Assembly (NCBI GenBank): GCA_021208135.1
Contig: JAJOKB010000069.1
Location: forward strand, 46,565-110,564
DNA from: Verrucomicrobiota bacterium
Lineage (GTDB): Bacteria > Verrucomicrobiota > Verrucomicrobiia > Opitutales > Oceanipulchritudinaceae
DNA length: 64,000 nt
Direction: 5' to 3'
Position 1 is the stretch's first letter; every line of letters starts with the position of its first letter. A program made the position numbers and the translations under genes. Shown piece after piece: positions 9,298 to 20,100 of this stretch. The notes below the pieces were generated by a model. It saw only the letters and a list, made by a program, of their open reading frames with translations. It was not told the origin of the DNA and did no database searches.

Positions 9298-10494
9298 TCA
9301 GAAAACCCGTGTCCAAAGCACCTTGAGATAGCGGGTATCCAAGGCACTGGACCATACCGGGTGATCTGCTCCGGCACCAGTGTAATCCAGTATCTGCAAC
9401 CGCCGCCCCAACCGGTGTACCGCCTTGATGACGGTCATTTGGAATAAATCCATACTGAGCAACCCCGAACAGGAACAGGTTACCAGAAGACCGCCAGGAG
9501 CTACCAACTGAGCTGCCAGTTTATTCAGATCATTATACTTACCAATGGCCTCACGCTCGCCATCGCGTGATAACCAAAACTTTGGCGGATCGCAGATAAC
9601 AACGTCCCACTGGTTGTTATTTTCAACCATTTGACGCGCATAAGAAAACGCATCCGCATGCACCCATTTTATCCGAGCCTGATTCAAGTTGGCGTTGCGC
9701 TTGGCTACCGCGATGGCTGCTTCATCCAAATCAACCCCGGTTACCTCAGCTGCCTGGCCTCCCAGTTTGGCGGAAAGTGCGAATCCCCCCGAATAACAGC
9801 ATAAATCCAGCACTCGTTTTCCTTGGCAAAACGGAATCAATTTTTTGCGATTCTCCCGCTGGTCGCAAAAGAAGCCGGTTTTATGACCAGTGCTGAAGTC
9901 AACCCAGTATCTGATACCGTTCTCCGTTATCTTGATCTTATCTGGAAAAGGATCGGAAACCACAGGTTGTACCTTTTTAAGTTTTTCCTTGGCCGCTATA
10001 TCGGACGGCATACTGAAGTGGTGGAATCGCGTTCCCAACCTCTGATGCAGAACCGGAATCCAATTGGGGATGCGCCGCCAAAGTGCCTTGGAGAACACTT
10101 CCCCAACAACACAATCCCTAAATTTGTCGATAGTGCAGCCGCTCAAACCGTCACCCTCGCCGTGAATGACACGAAAGGCATCCGTACTGGCATCCAGGTT
10201 AAGATCTTTGCAGCGAAGATCCATGGCCCGGTGCAACCTTTGGATAAAAAAATTGTCATCCAACACTTCATCTGGATCGGTGCTGTAAACCCTGACTGCG
10301 ATAGTCGCTTTTTGGTTCCACAAGCCAGTGCCTAAATACTGACCTTCCTTGCTGTACAGCATGACCTCATCGCCGTCCCGTGCCAGCGGATCCACCTTCT
10401 TGATCATACCGTCAAAGACGGCCGGATGAAAAGTTACAGAACGCATCAACGCCCAAGGAGCGCGATTGCCGGTGATTAGAGGGGCATCAGCCAT
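9298..10494 (-). CDS. rlmI: 23S rRNA m5C1962-type methyltransferase (RlmI-like)
   Basis: Class I SAM-dependent RNA methyltransferase of the RlmI/YccW type. An N-terminal PUA domain (residues ~15-90; FDGMIKKVDPLARDGDEV, GQYLGTGLWNQ) is followed by a central EEHEE-like region (GEGDGLSGCTIDKF) and a Rossmann catalytic domain with VLDLCCYSGGFALSA, GVDLDEAAIAVA, ICDPPKF and the likely catalytic cysteine in TCSCSGLLS. Length 398, typical. It starts 5 bp after the repaired hisI stop, so it is probably the last gene of the fabV-GH28-menA-hisI group. Confidence 0.92.
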   Translation of the reverse strand: MADAPLITGNRAPWALMRSVTFHPAVFDGMIKKVDPLARDGDEVMLYSKEGQYLGTGLWNQKATIAVRVYSTDPDEVLDDNFFIQRLHRAMDLRCKDLNLDASTDAFRVIHGEGDGLSGCTIDKFRDCVVGEVFSKALWRRIPNWIPVLHQRLGTRFHHFSMPSDIAAKEKLKKVQPVVSDPFPDKIKITENGIRYWVDFSTGHKTGFFCDQRENRKKLIPFCQGKRVLDLCCYSGGFALSAKLGGQAAEVTGVDLDEAAIAVAKRNANLNQARIKWVHADAFSYARQMVENNNQWDVVICDPPKFWLSRDGEREAIGKYNDLNKLAAQLVAPGGLLVTCSCSGLLSMDLFQMTVIKAVHRLGRRLQILDYTGAGADHPVWSSALDTRYLKVLWTRVF

Positions 10495-10499
10495 ATTAG

Positions 10500-10920
10500 T
10501 TATGGATCAAGATTTTTCAAAGTACCATCAGCAGCCAAACTGCGGTAGTAACAAGTTTTGCGATTTTTGCCGAACTGATTGGTCGTGTGACACACACCCC
10601 CCAGCATTGGGTTCAACCAAATAAAGGATGGAGTTTTGTTCGCAATTGATGCGCACGTCGATCAATGGCATGGCATGACCGCTGGTTGCGCCCTTGCGCC
10701 ATAACTCGTTGCGACTGGTACTCCAAAACACCGCAATTTTTTCGGCAAAGGCCGTCCGTAAAGCGTATTCATTGACGTAACCAAGCATCAATACCGCGCC
10801 GCTGTTGGCATCCTGAACAACAACGGGAATGACAGCCTCACTGCCCTGCCCTATGGATTGCAGTTTGTGAAAATCCAATGGGAAAGCAGGTTTATAGACA
10901 GTCGATGGAGGAAGGCTCAT
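10500..10920 (-). CDS. hisI: phosphoribosyl-AMP cyclohydrolase (frame break near C-terminus)
   Basis: Third step of histidine synthesis, opening the adenine ring of phosphoribosyl-AMP with Zn and Mg. Seen: MLGYVNEYALRTAF, the substrate motif LWRKGATSGH and DVRINCEQNSILYLVEP. As read, the frame ends GGCVSHDQS and loses the metal-binding tail. Removing one C from the six-C run (10597-10602, plus strand) restores AGGVCHTTNQFGKNRKTCYY and a stop at 10500, matching the family CHTG...CFY-type ending. Repaired length is ~139 residues. No other his gene is nearby. Confidence 0.88.
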
Positions 10921-11007
10921 TGTGCTTGGCGCAAAAGTTGAATATGGACGCTAGAAATCAAACCATTAACATGGCTGGTGTAAACACCGGAACAAGGTGA
11001 ATAAAAT

Positions 11008-11893
11008 TTATGCCCACCACAACCCCAGGACTTGCAGGATCGCAAAAACCACTAGAACAGCTGCGGTCAGGGCTAATTGTTGATTATAATCTGTTGAATC
11101 AGAGCAGCGAGGCAACCTCAGTGCGAGTCGCACGAAATGGCAATAGCATCAGCGGTAACAGAACCGGATTACCCATTCCGAGATACCACAATCCCAGAGG
11201 TGCCAATTGGGCACCTAACAGCAGAACGGCATACTCCCACTCAACAAATCGAGGTCCAAACCGTACCGCCAGAGTGCGTTGCCAACCTTTTTTATCCGTT
11301 GACCAGTCGCGACGATTATTGACTACCAGAATGGCTGTGGCGAGGGCCCCGGCCGCCCAGGCAAGCAGTGCCGCATGAAACCACCATTGGATCCATGCAG
11401 CGCCTGCCTGAAGGTAAAAACTGACCATCACAGCCACCCCTCCAAAGAAAATCAGGACAAAAATATCACCCAGTCCATTGTAGCCGAGCGGATAAGGTCC
11501 ACCGGTGTAGGCATAGCCACAGGCTACACTCAACACGCCTACCACAATCAGCCACCAACCGCCATACGGCAGCAATCCAAGACCCACCATGAATGCCAGC
11601 GCGAACACGGCTGCCGTAGCGCGTTGCATCGCACTAGGTGCTATCCAGCCAGATGCGACCGCCCGTGCAGGCCCAATACGCTCATCGGTGTCCGCACCCT
11701 TCACGAAATCAAAATAGTCATTGGCGAAGTTAGTGCCGATCTGGATCAACAGGGAGAACAACAGACACAACAAAAATGGGACTGGGTCAAAGTCGGCTAC
11801 TTCACCTGCCAGCGCACCTGCGAGGACGACTGGTACCGCAGCAGCCGGAAGTGTTTTTGGCCGGGCGGCCAATAGCCAATATTTTAACGGCAT
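11008..11893 (-). CDS. menA: 1,4-dihydroxy-2-naphthoate polyprenyltransferase (frame break near C-terminus)
   Basis: UbiA-superfamily integral membrane prenyltransferase that attaches the polyprenyl chain to DHNA in menaquinone synthesis. Seen: N-terminal ARPKTLPAAAVPVVLAG, first aspartate-rich motif NFANDYFDFVKGADTD, GGPYPLGYNGLGDI, and second motif VNNRRDWSTDKKGWQRTLA; about eight hydrophobic helices. As read it stops at 264 residues. A one-base break near 11135-11137 leads to a frame encoding a last helix (DYNQQLALTAAVLVVFAILQ) ending at 11008, restoring the usual ~295 residues. Its start overlaps the stop of the upstream GH28 gene by 10 bp. No other men genes are in the window. Confidence 0.9.
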
Positions 11894-13400
11894 CGCCTGT
11901 TATCATTGCAGAGGGCATCCCGCCATACCACCATCGAAGATGCATCCGCTGAGTATGGCACCAACTCCGGCTCACTGGCGACCAGATTACGTCCGCCAAT
12001 GGCAACCTCGGCATCGCGCGACCACAAAATCTGGTATCCAACTTTGTGTTCGCCACTGCGAATTGCGGCCTGATTTCCATTCCAGAAAGGAGATAATGCG
12101 GCATTGTCAGACTCAAACATGTTCCAAGCTGGAGCAGGAAAAACCGGCCAATTGACACGCAATCCCGACACCTCCACGTCCCGGGCATGTTGCACCACAA
12201 ACACCGCATTGGCAGATCTGGCGTCGGCGAAATCGCCTGGGATAAATCCAGTGGATTGCGCATTGCGGAAGGGAGTAGCGTCGTCCAGCACAACATACCG
12301 TATCCTGATATCTTGGAACCGCACGCTTTCGATAGGCTGATCGGGCTTGCCAATAATCGTGATACGACCGTCAGAAACTATATCCAATCCGCTGAAGGTA
12401 ACATCGCGGATGCGGCTTGGACGCGTCAGCGGACGATCCTTGCCATAATCCTGGTGCTCTGGCGGCAATAGGCCCTTAAATACGTTGGGGCGATCCAGTT
12501 GAATAACTTCGATAATGCGCGTTGCTGGCCAACCGCCATCGGTCACTGCCACGATATTACTGATGCGAACCCGCTCAATGGTACAGCCTTCCACGGCGCG
12601 CAAATCAAAGGCACGCGTACACCGTGGAATAACCAGATTTGTGATGACAATATCCCTGAAATCCTCCCTGGATTCATAGCCAATGCGCACGCCAACACAA
12701 CTGGTGCGCAGGATGCAGTCACTGATGGTTATGCGTTCGCAGGAGGTGCTGTACTCGCTGGTTTTGAGCGCGATGGCATCATCGGCGCACGAGACATCAC
12801 AGCCATGGATAATGACGTCCTGGCAACCGGTTAAATCTATGCCATCACAATTAGGCCCAAAGAATGTGCTGCGAATGGTGATGCCCTCGATCCGCATATG
12901 CTTGCAGTCGTGGCCGTGCAAAGTCCATCCCGCCGATTCTTCGATCCAGACCCTCTCGACCAGAACATGTTTGCAGCGAACGAGTTCCACCATTGGGCTG
13001 ACACGGTGCAGCTTCTCGCGCCAAAAATGCCATTGGTGTGGGCGTTCCGCTTGCCAAAAGGCCGGACCGTTACCCTTTATTTTTCCCAGGGCCAGTAATG
13101 GCGATATGCTCGCAATCTTCGAGCTAACACCAAATGCCAGGGGGTGATGTCATTATGATGGCCCCACACCCGGGTTGCATAGTCTTCCAGGCGGGTAGAG
13201 CCCAACAGTACGGCATTGTGTGTCAAATGAAGCTCAACATTGGAGAGCAATTGCACCGTTCCCGTCAGGAAGGTGCCGTTGGGGACGACCACCCTGCCGC
13301 CACCTGCATCGTGTGCGGCTTGAATGGCGGCATTGAAGGCAGTCGTGTTGAGGGTGGTTCCGTCGCCTTTCGCGCCGAAATCAGTGATAAAAAAGTCCAT
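11884..13400 (-). CDS. GH28 family glycoside hydrolase, copy A (two frame breaks)
   Basis: Right-handed beta-helix enzyme of the polygalacturonase family, which hydrolyses galacturonan or related uronic-acid glycosides. The N-terminus MDFFITDFGAKGDGTT is the usual GH28 opening and has no signal peptide, so a cytoplasmic enzyme is predicted. The catalytic carboxylate motifs appear as NCDGID and CADDAIALK, then VRIGYES. Two one-base breaks (about 13116-13124 and the T run 13080-13084) separate the N-terminal ~85 residues from the rest; the reconstructed bridge reads HIAITGPGKIKGNGPAFW, typical of the family. The stop overlaps the menA start by 10 bp; copy B lies 41 bp upstream. Confidence 0.87.
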
Positions 13401-13441
13401 TGTTTGTGTAGGTGGGTAATGGGATTGGGGTGGGATAAAAA

Positions 13442-14789
13442 TCAGTCGGCTGCCGTTTTCACCAACAAGTTGCCACTGTACGGAGCATCAGCCCGAACAG
13501 GCAACCAGGTCGAAGTGTCATCACTGGGAGGATTAACGACTACATTGTCAAAATGAACACCTTTGGCGCCTTCGATGGAAACCGCTGCCGGTTGGCGACT
13601 GAATGCGCGGCCCCAAGGGGTGTCTTCACTCAATGGAGTGCATTCTGGAATCTCCAGTCCAGCGACATGCGGGCGCACATCAAAAATCTCGGATGACCAG
13701 GGGGTGGAACGGGCAATATCCACGGTCACATCCGACAAAGTTAACTGCTCAATTTTCCCGGCAGGCGAAGCGTACACTACGATCCCGTTCTCGCCGCGAC
13801 AGCGGATATTGTTAAAACTGATACGTCTGATTGACCCAACTGTAGTGGCAGGATTACGCCGATGCGCAGTCACATAAATGGGTTCCGCTGCTCCCCACCA
13901 CATGGGATCATGACGCACGGTGTGAACATCAATATCTTCGAAGTGAACATCTTCAACGTCGCCGCAATCGCGCAGCTGTATCGCCAAGCCGCGATTGCTG
14001 TGTTCAATCGTGCAACGTTCAACACGGATGCGTCGAAAAGCATTGCAGGATTCCGATCCAATTTTGAACGCCGAGGATGCACTGCGCAGGTAGCAATCCG
14101 TTATCGAAATGTCTTCGCAGTCACCGTAACTGATAAAGGGTGCGGTGTTTTTCAATACTACGCAGTCATCAGCAGCAACAATGTGGCACCGCTCAATACG
14201 CACATTCTTGCAATGGTCAGGATCAATGCCGTCCGCATTGGGAAATCGCAAATCATTGTCGATTTTGATATCGTGAACATAAACGTTCGTACAACCGGTA
14301 AAATGCAGGGTCCAATTGGCGGCATCCTTGAACAACAAGTCTCGTACTTCCATACCATGGACGTTTTCAAAGCAGGTCATGGCCGGGCGCCAACGGACGG
14401 TTTTAGTAAACCCTTGCGGGCCTTCCGCTAATGCAAATGCAGTACACTGCCCGTCAATCATGCCTTTGCCAGAAAGTGTGATATTCTGCGCATCTTTGCA
14501 ATGAATCCAGGCACGCTTTTCGGACTCCGGACCAAAGGTAAACACAAAATATGGAAAATCCTCAACCTGAGTGGCACTCAGCAATGCGGCACCGGCTTCA
14601 ACATGAAAGTCCAGGTTACTGCACAGGGAAAATGAATCCGGCCCGCAAGCGGGTCCCTGAGGGAATCAAAACCCTTCCGCCGCCCGCTGCATTACAGGCG
14701 TCAACAGCGCGTTGAATAGCAGGGGCATCATTGGCAATTCCATCGGCAACCGGACCATAATCCAGCACGGAAAAAACTTTCAAACTCAT
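13442..14789 (-). CDS. GH28 family glycoside hydrolase, copy B (one frame break)
   Basis: Second GH28 polygalacturonase-like beta-helix protein. The start ATG at 14789 overlaps the fabV stop (ATGA) and encodes MSLKVFSVLDYGPVADGIAN with no signal peptide, so it is predicted cytoplasmic. After a GGGRVLIPSG turn the frame stops early; a one-base break at about 14626-14632 restores LDFHVEAGAALLSATQVEDF and the remaining 380 residues. Catalytic motifs: NADGIDPD, AADDCVVLKN, FKIGSES. It is only distantly like copy A and so is not a recent duplicate. The break is next to GGG/AAAA runs. Confidence 0.86.
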
Positions 14790-15991
14790 GCCTGCACCTC
14801 AACATCGTATCCGAAGTCCTGCTCTGGATTCGTCTCCGCTTCATAGTCAACACCGGCAAGTCCGAAGCCAAACAATTTCAGGAAGTTGCTCTGGTAGCCC
14901 GCAAAATCTGTCAATTCCTCCAGGTTTGCACTGGCCACCTGGGGCCAAATAGCTGCAACTTCAGCCTGTATGTCAGGAAGCATTCCTAACTCATCCATGC
15001 GCACACGCCCGCTATCATCAAATTCAAGAAACCCGTCATTGTACATCTGTTTGCGGAACAGGCGGTCCAACTGCTGAATACAATCCTCGTGCAATCCCTT
15101 TTCCTTCATAACCTTAAAGAGAATGGATATGTACAGCGGCACCACGGGAATGGCACTGCTGGCCTGGGTGACAACCGCCTTATTCACTGAAACAAATGCC
15201 CGACCTCTGTTAACCTTCAATGAGGCGTCGATACGCGCTCCAGTTGCGCGTAAATGTTTCTTGGCCGCACCAATGCTGCCGTTGGTGTACACTGGCCATG
15301 TGATTTCAGGTCCAATGTAGTCAAAGGCAACGGAGGTACAACCATCCGCCAGCACACCAGCCTGCTCCAGAGCCGACATCCACAACTCCCAATCTTCTCC
15401 ACCCATCACTTTGACTGTGGCAGCGACTTCTTCCTCCGTTGCCGGTTCAATAGTTATCGGTGCTACCACCTTGCGGTCAGTATCCAGGTTGTTCGCCGTG
15501 TAGGGTGCCCCAATAGGTTTCAGCACACTGCGATAAGTTTCCCCTGTTTTGGGATCCGTGCGGCGCGGTGAGGCCAAACTGTAAACTACCAGATCAATTT
15601 TGCCCATTTCCTTCTGGATGATATCGACCACCCTGTGCTTAACGGCATCGGAAAAGGCGTCGCCATTCACCGATCTGGCGTACAACCCTGCCTCCTTCGC
15701 CTTGCGCTCAAAGGCTACGGAATTATACCATCCCGCGGATGCTGGCTTCCCATTGCTTGAACCGCGCTCAAAAAAGACGCCCAATGTAGAGGCCCTGGAT
15801 CCAAATGCCGCTGCAATTCGGGCCGCCAAACCATACCCCGTGGATGAGCCTATAACCAATACGTTCTTCGGACCATCCTTGATCGGACCCCCTGACAAAA
15901 CGTGGTCTATTTGCTCCTGAACGTGAGCAGCACATCCTTCAGGGTGTGCAGTGATACAGATGAAGCCGCGAATTTTGGGTTTTATTATCAT
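14786..15991 (-). CDS. fabV: trans-2-enoyl-ACP/CoA reductase FabV
   Basis: NADH-dependent enoyl reductase completing each fatty-acid elongation cycle; FabV enzymes are insensitive to triclosan. Seen: N-terminal MIIKPKIRGFICITAHPEGC, the variant nucleotide motif VIGSSTGYGLAARIAAAFG, GVFFERGSSNGKPASAGWYN, VVYSLASPRRTDPKTGETYR and the catalytic Y-x8-K region around YIGPEITWPVYTNGSIGAAK. Length 401, standard. Its stop overlaps the start of GH28 copy B by 4 bp, which makes it the first gene of a six-gene minus-strand run. Confidence 0.96.
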   Translation of the reverse strand: MIIKPKIRGFICITAHPEGCAAHVQEQIDHVLSGGPIKDGPKNVLVIGSSTGYGLAARIAAAFGSRASTLGVFFERGSSNGKPASAGWYNSVAFERKAKEAGLYARSVNGDAFSDAVKHRVVDIIQKEMGKIDLVVYSLASPRRTDPKTGETYRSVLKPIGAPYTANNLDTDRKVVAPITIEPATEEEVAATVKVMGGEDWELWMSALEQAGVLADGCTSVAFDYIGPEITWPVYTNGSIGAAKKHLRATGARIDASLKVNRGRAFVSVNKAVVTQASSAIPVVPLYISILFKVMKEKGLHEDCIQQLDRLFRKQMYNDGFLEFDDSGRVRMDELGMLPDIQAEVAAIWPQVASANLEELTDFAGYQSNFLKLFGFGLAGVDYEAETNPEQDFGYDVEVQA

Positions 15992-16130
15992 GCTGGATAT
16001 TTTTGAAATTAAAACCCGTCACCTTAGCACTCAGATCTCATACAGCAAAGCAAAACATTCTCCCCAGTATAACGTTTTATCCGCTATCACCAACCTGGCA
16101 GTCATAGCCTCTGTTGTTCATCTTTTGCCA

Positions 16131-16829
16131 TTAATTTCCGGTCAACCTGGCATCAATAAACTTCTGCAGATTTAAAATAAAGTCATCCACAGCCTCCTCC
16201 TTGAATACGGCGACCAGTTCAGGCTTGGACGCCAGATCTTCCGGAAATGCAGTCAATGTGGATGCCCCGCTGAGGGGCAGATTCAGCAACAATTTGCCGT
16301 CCGGCAATACCAACTGCACCCGTCCGGTAATTTCATAAAGCAAATCGGTGGCATCATTTTTCGCCGTAGGAGAACGCACAAATCCAACCTTGAGGATTTC
16401 CACATTGAAAAAGGATGTCGGTTCTTCGCTGATGCGGCTGGCAAAAAATTCGTGCTCGCTGAGAAAGACTTTCATTTTGTCTTTCAGCAAAGCCTCAGGC
16501 GTTTCCGCGTACAGCAAATCGATGTCCTCGGTAAATTCCCCGTACAGGGCCTCATAACTGCTCTTTTGCCGCGCCTTGACAGTGGCATCAACGGCAGAGC
16601 CTATCAAGGCCGGTATCAAACCTCCACCAGTTGCGATAGGTATAGCCGCAACCATCGCCGACGTTCTTGTCGGATCCGGAGAGTGGTAAGCCAATTCCTG
16701 CGTTTCCACCTTGCCAACACCAATCTGACTCAACTGCGACTTCTGCCCATCCGTCCAGGTTGTTCTGCATCCACTTAAAAGAACGCATAGCGTGATTATC
16801 GGTACCCATACCTTTATTTTGATTCTCAT
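16131..16829 (-). CDS. exported lipoprotein of unknown function
   Basis: A 232-residue protein starting MRIKIKVWVPIITLCVLLSG at 16829, with a clear lipobox (LLSGC) and mature N-terminus CRTTWTDGQKSQLSQIGVGK. A glycine/alanine hydrophobic patch (AAIPIATGGGLIPALIGSAV) lies near residue 70. The rest is soluble with a probable beta-rich domain. I do not recognise the family. The more upstream ATG (16889) would hide the signal sequence. It is divergent from the large subtilisin-like protease. Confidence 0.72.
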   Translation of the reverse strand: MRIKIKVWVPIITLCVLLSGCRTTWTDGQKSQLSQIGVGKVETQELAYHSPDPTRTSAMVAAIPIATGGGLIPALIGSAVDATVKARQKSSYEALYGEFTEDIDLLYAETPEALLKDKMKVFLSEHEFFASRISEEPTSFFNVEILKVGFVRSPTAKNDATDLLYEITGRVQLVLPDGKLLLNLPLSGASTLTAFPEDLASKPELVAVFKEEAVDDFILNLQKFIDARLTGN

Positions 16830-17124
16830 ATTACTCCGTGCTCGTTGTTGAAATCGAAAATTATGGTGCTGAATTTTAAGATTCAACAATTATTATTGTA
16901 AATATGAAGCGGTGCATCGAGCTTGTTCCGTAACCCTGAAGCACGGAGCCTCGCTCCTTTTTAAACGCGCTGATCGTCATCTTGCCTCATCGTGATTTAA
17001 CCGGATGGAAAAAATGAAAAAAACGCGCAAGGTTGCACGAGTACAACCTTGTGCGGCATGCTTTGTGCTAGAAAGTAAATACCACACTCACACGGCTATC
17101 CCGCCATCCGGTGGACAAGCAAAC

Positions 17125-20100
17125 ATGAAAAAAAAGTCTCCGAAATTACTCCCTGGCATTGATATTCACTCTGGCAACTGGACTCTGGTTGTTGAATCAA
17201 GCACCTGACGACTCGGTCACAGAAGCGACTCAGGAAATTCAGGTACCTCATAAACCCGCGCAGGCTCTGCCTTTATTGGCATCTGAACAGCCTCTGCCAC
17301 GCGCTTCAAGCGGACTAATCACGGTTCATGCCCATCCTGCGGCAACGCGTGCAGAGGTAACATTGGTGCAACCCGCTGACTTGCCCTACCCGATCCGCCT
17401 GGAAAAATTTTATCGCGCTGATAGTAATGGCGACGAGCAATTGATGGAAACCGTGGAAATGGTTGGCAATCGCCTGATGGCCAGATTTTCGCCGGTGAAA
17501 CTTGCGGATGGCACGGTCGAAACCGCGCTGAGTGCCATGGGTGCCGAGTTGGGTCGGCAATTGGATACCCGCGGCTTGCATGTAGTGAATTTCTCACCGG
17601 AAGACCCGGCGACCTTGCCGATGTTGCTGGCTAGCCTGAGCGAACTGAGCGGACAGACCATTTTTGCTGAGCCCGACTACATTGTGCGAATTCTGGAAAG
17701 TCCGAATGATCCCCGTTATCTGGACGGCTCTTTGTGGGGCTTGCGCAACACCGGCCAACAAGGTGGCATGGCAGGAGCCGACGTCAATGCGCAATCAGCA
17801 TGGGAAGTGAGATCTGATGCTGCCACTGTGATCGTAGGGATTGTCGATACCGGAATCAGACTAACGCATGAAGACTTGGTAGCCAACCTCTGGGTAAATC
17901 CAAATGAAATCAGCGACGGCACAGACACCGATGGCAATGGCTTCGTTGACGACATTCACGGTATCAATGCCATCACAATGAATGGCAATCCCAACGACGA
18001 TCACGGACACGGAACGCATTGTGCAGGTACGGTGGGTGCCGTAGGTGATAATGGCATAGGCGTGGTTGGCGTGGCCTGGAATGTCCAACTGATGGCACTG
18101 AAGTTCATGTCCTCAGGTGGCGGTGGTGCCACCTCTGACGCCATTACCTGCATTCAGTATGGCATCGATAATGGCGCGCACATTTTATCCAATTCATGGG
18201 GCGGTACGTTTTTCAGTCAGGCCCTCTATGATAGTTTGAAAGACGCATTGGAGGCGGGTGTCATTATAGTGGCTGCGTCAGGTAATTTCACCTCCAACAA
18301 CGATATCACGTCCATTTTTCCTGCCTCATTGCCGCTGGATAACATCGTATCAGTAGCCTCAACCACCAGGACCGATGCGCTATCCAATTTTTCCAATTTT
18401 GGTCAGGGGTCTGTTGAAATTGCCGCGCCAGGCAGTGATATATTGTCCACCGGATTTGAATCTGACAGCAGCTACGTTATAAAAAGTGGAACGTCCATGG
18501 CTGCCCCTCATGTCGCCGGTGCTTTTGGCATTGTTAAGAGAAGAGTTTCCGGAAGATACCTGGTATCAGCTTATTAACCGCATGTACCGGGGAGTTGATA
18601 CACTGGAATCGCTTGCAGGTGGAATCGTGGGCACAGGAGGCAGACTGAATGCGCGCGCGCATTGAACACCCCAATAAATACTCCTTTCAATGACGCATTC
18701 GCCGAAGCCCGTCCGGTATTTGGCGACCGATCGATTCTGCGAACGACATTGCGCGGAGCTACTGTGGAAGCTGGCCAGCCTGCCATTCACGAGGAGACAA
18801 ATTCAGGAACTATTTGGTTCACCTTTACAGCATCTGCGAACGGAGCAGCCAGTGTGCGTTCCCTGCAAGGAGAATCCTTCCTGAATCCTACCAACGGCCA
18901 AACTGAGATTCTGCCGTTTGACAATTTCCCAGTGGCAGTGGCTGTTTTTACCGGTGATACTCTGGAGACTTTGGAAGCAGTGGATTCCGGGGTTGATGAA
19001 GTCTCCTTCGTGGCAACTGCCGGGGAGACCTATCGCATTGCGGTAGCTGCAATTGACGACCAGCAAGGGCTATTGGTGCTTGAAATCACAGGTGCTCCGC
19101 GCAACAGCACTTTAGCCAACGCCACACCGCTGCGGTTTGGCAATAGCGCCACAGGAACCAACCACAATGCCTTGTCCGAACCCGGCGAACCGGCTCATGC
19201 CGGACAGCCGGCAACCGCATCAGTATGGTATAGTTGGACCTCCAACTTGACTGGAAAAATCGTTTTCACTACCCGTGGCAGCTCATTCAATACGGTAGCT
19301 GCAGTGTATGCCGGCCCCGATGCAGCAGAGGATTTTGCCGATCTGGTTCCGCTGGCATCCAACGATGACGAGGTTGGCCGCACTACCAGTCGCATTGAGT
19401 TCGTGGTTGAAGCGGGCGTAACCTATTACTTTGCAGTGGACGGAAAAAACGGTGCCACCGGTCAAATCTCTGCTCTCCTGGCTATACCACCACAAAACGA
19501 TCATTTTGCTTCACCAACCATTTTGTCGGGCACGGATGTTACCCGCAATATCAGCACCAATCTGGCATCCAGAGAAGCAGGCGAGCCCGTTCCTTTTCCT
19601 GGACGCGGACGGGGAGAATCCATTTGGTTTGCCTGGACCGCCCCGGAAGCCGGGCGCACTACCATTGATCTGTCGGCCTCTTTCTTCCCCGGAATGATCG
19701 CCGTTTACACCGGCACCACCTTGGAAAACCTGCAATTGGTAACCCGCGATGGTGCCGGCAACCGGTTTGCACAAGTAACCTTTGATGCCGAACAAGGGGT
19801 GACCTACCGCATTATGGTGGACGCCTGGGATTTTTCGCTGCTGAACGTTCCGTTGCGTTTGCGGGTATTACCAGTACCACCCAATGACACCTTCGCCAAT
19901 GCCATAGCCTTACAAGGTCTGCGTGATACTGCAGTGGGCTCTAACGTAGGCTCGTCACGCGAACCCGGAGAACCGGAAAACCACTCCAACGGCGGCAATT
20001 CCGTCTGGTACACCTGGACGGCACCCAGCTCCGGTTGGTTTGCCATTTATGGTGAGCGCCTGAATCGTCCCGACCTGTGGTCCATTGTACTCAACGTGTT

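Noticed and set aside
17005..17208. 67-codon frame upstream of the S8 protease
   Set aside because: Its second half is the signal-peptide region of the protease read in the wrong frame because of the A run at 17128-17135; the part before has no features.
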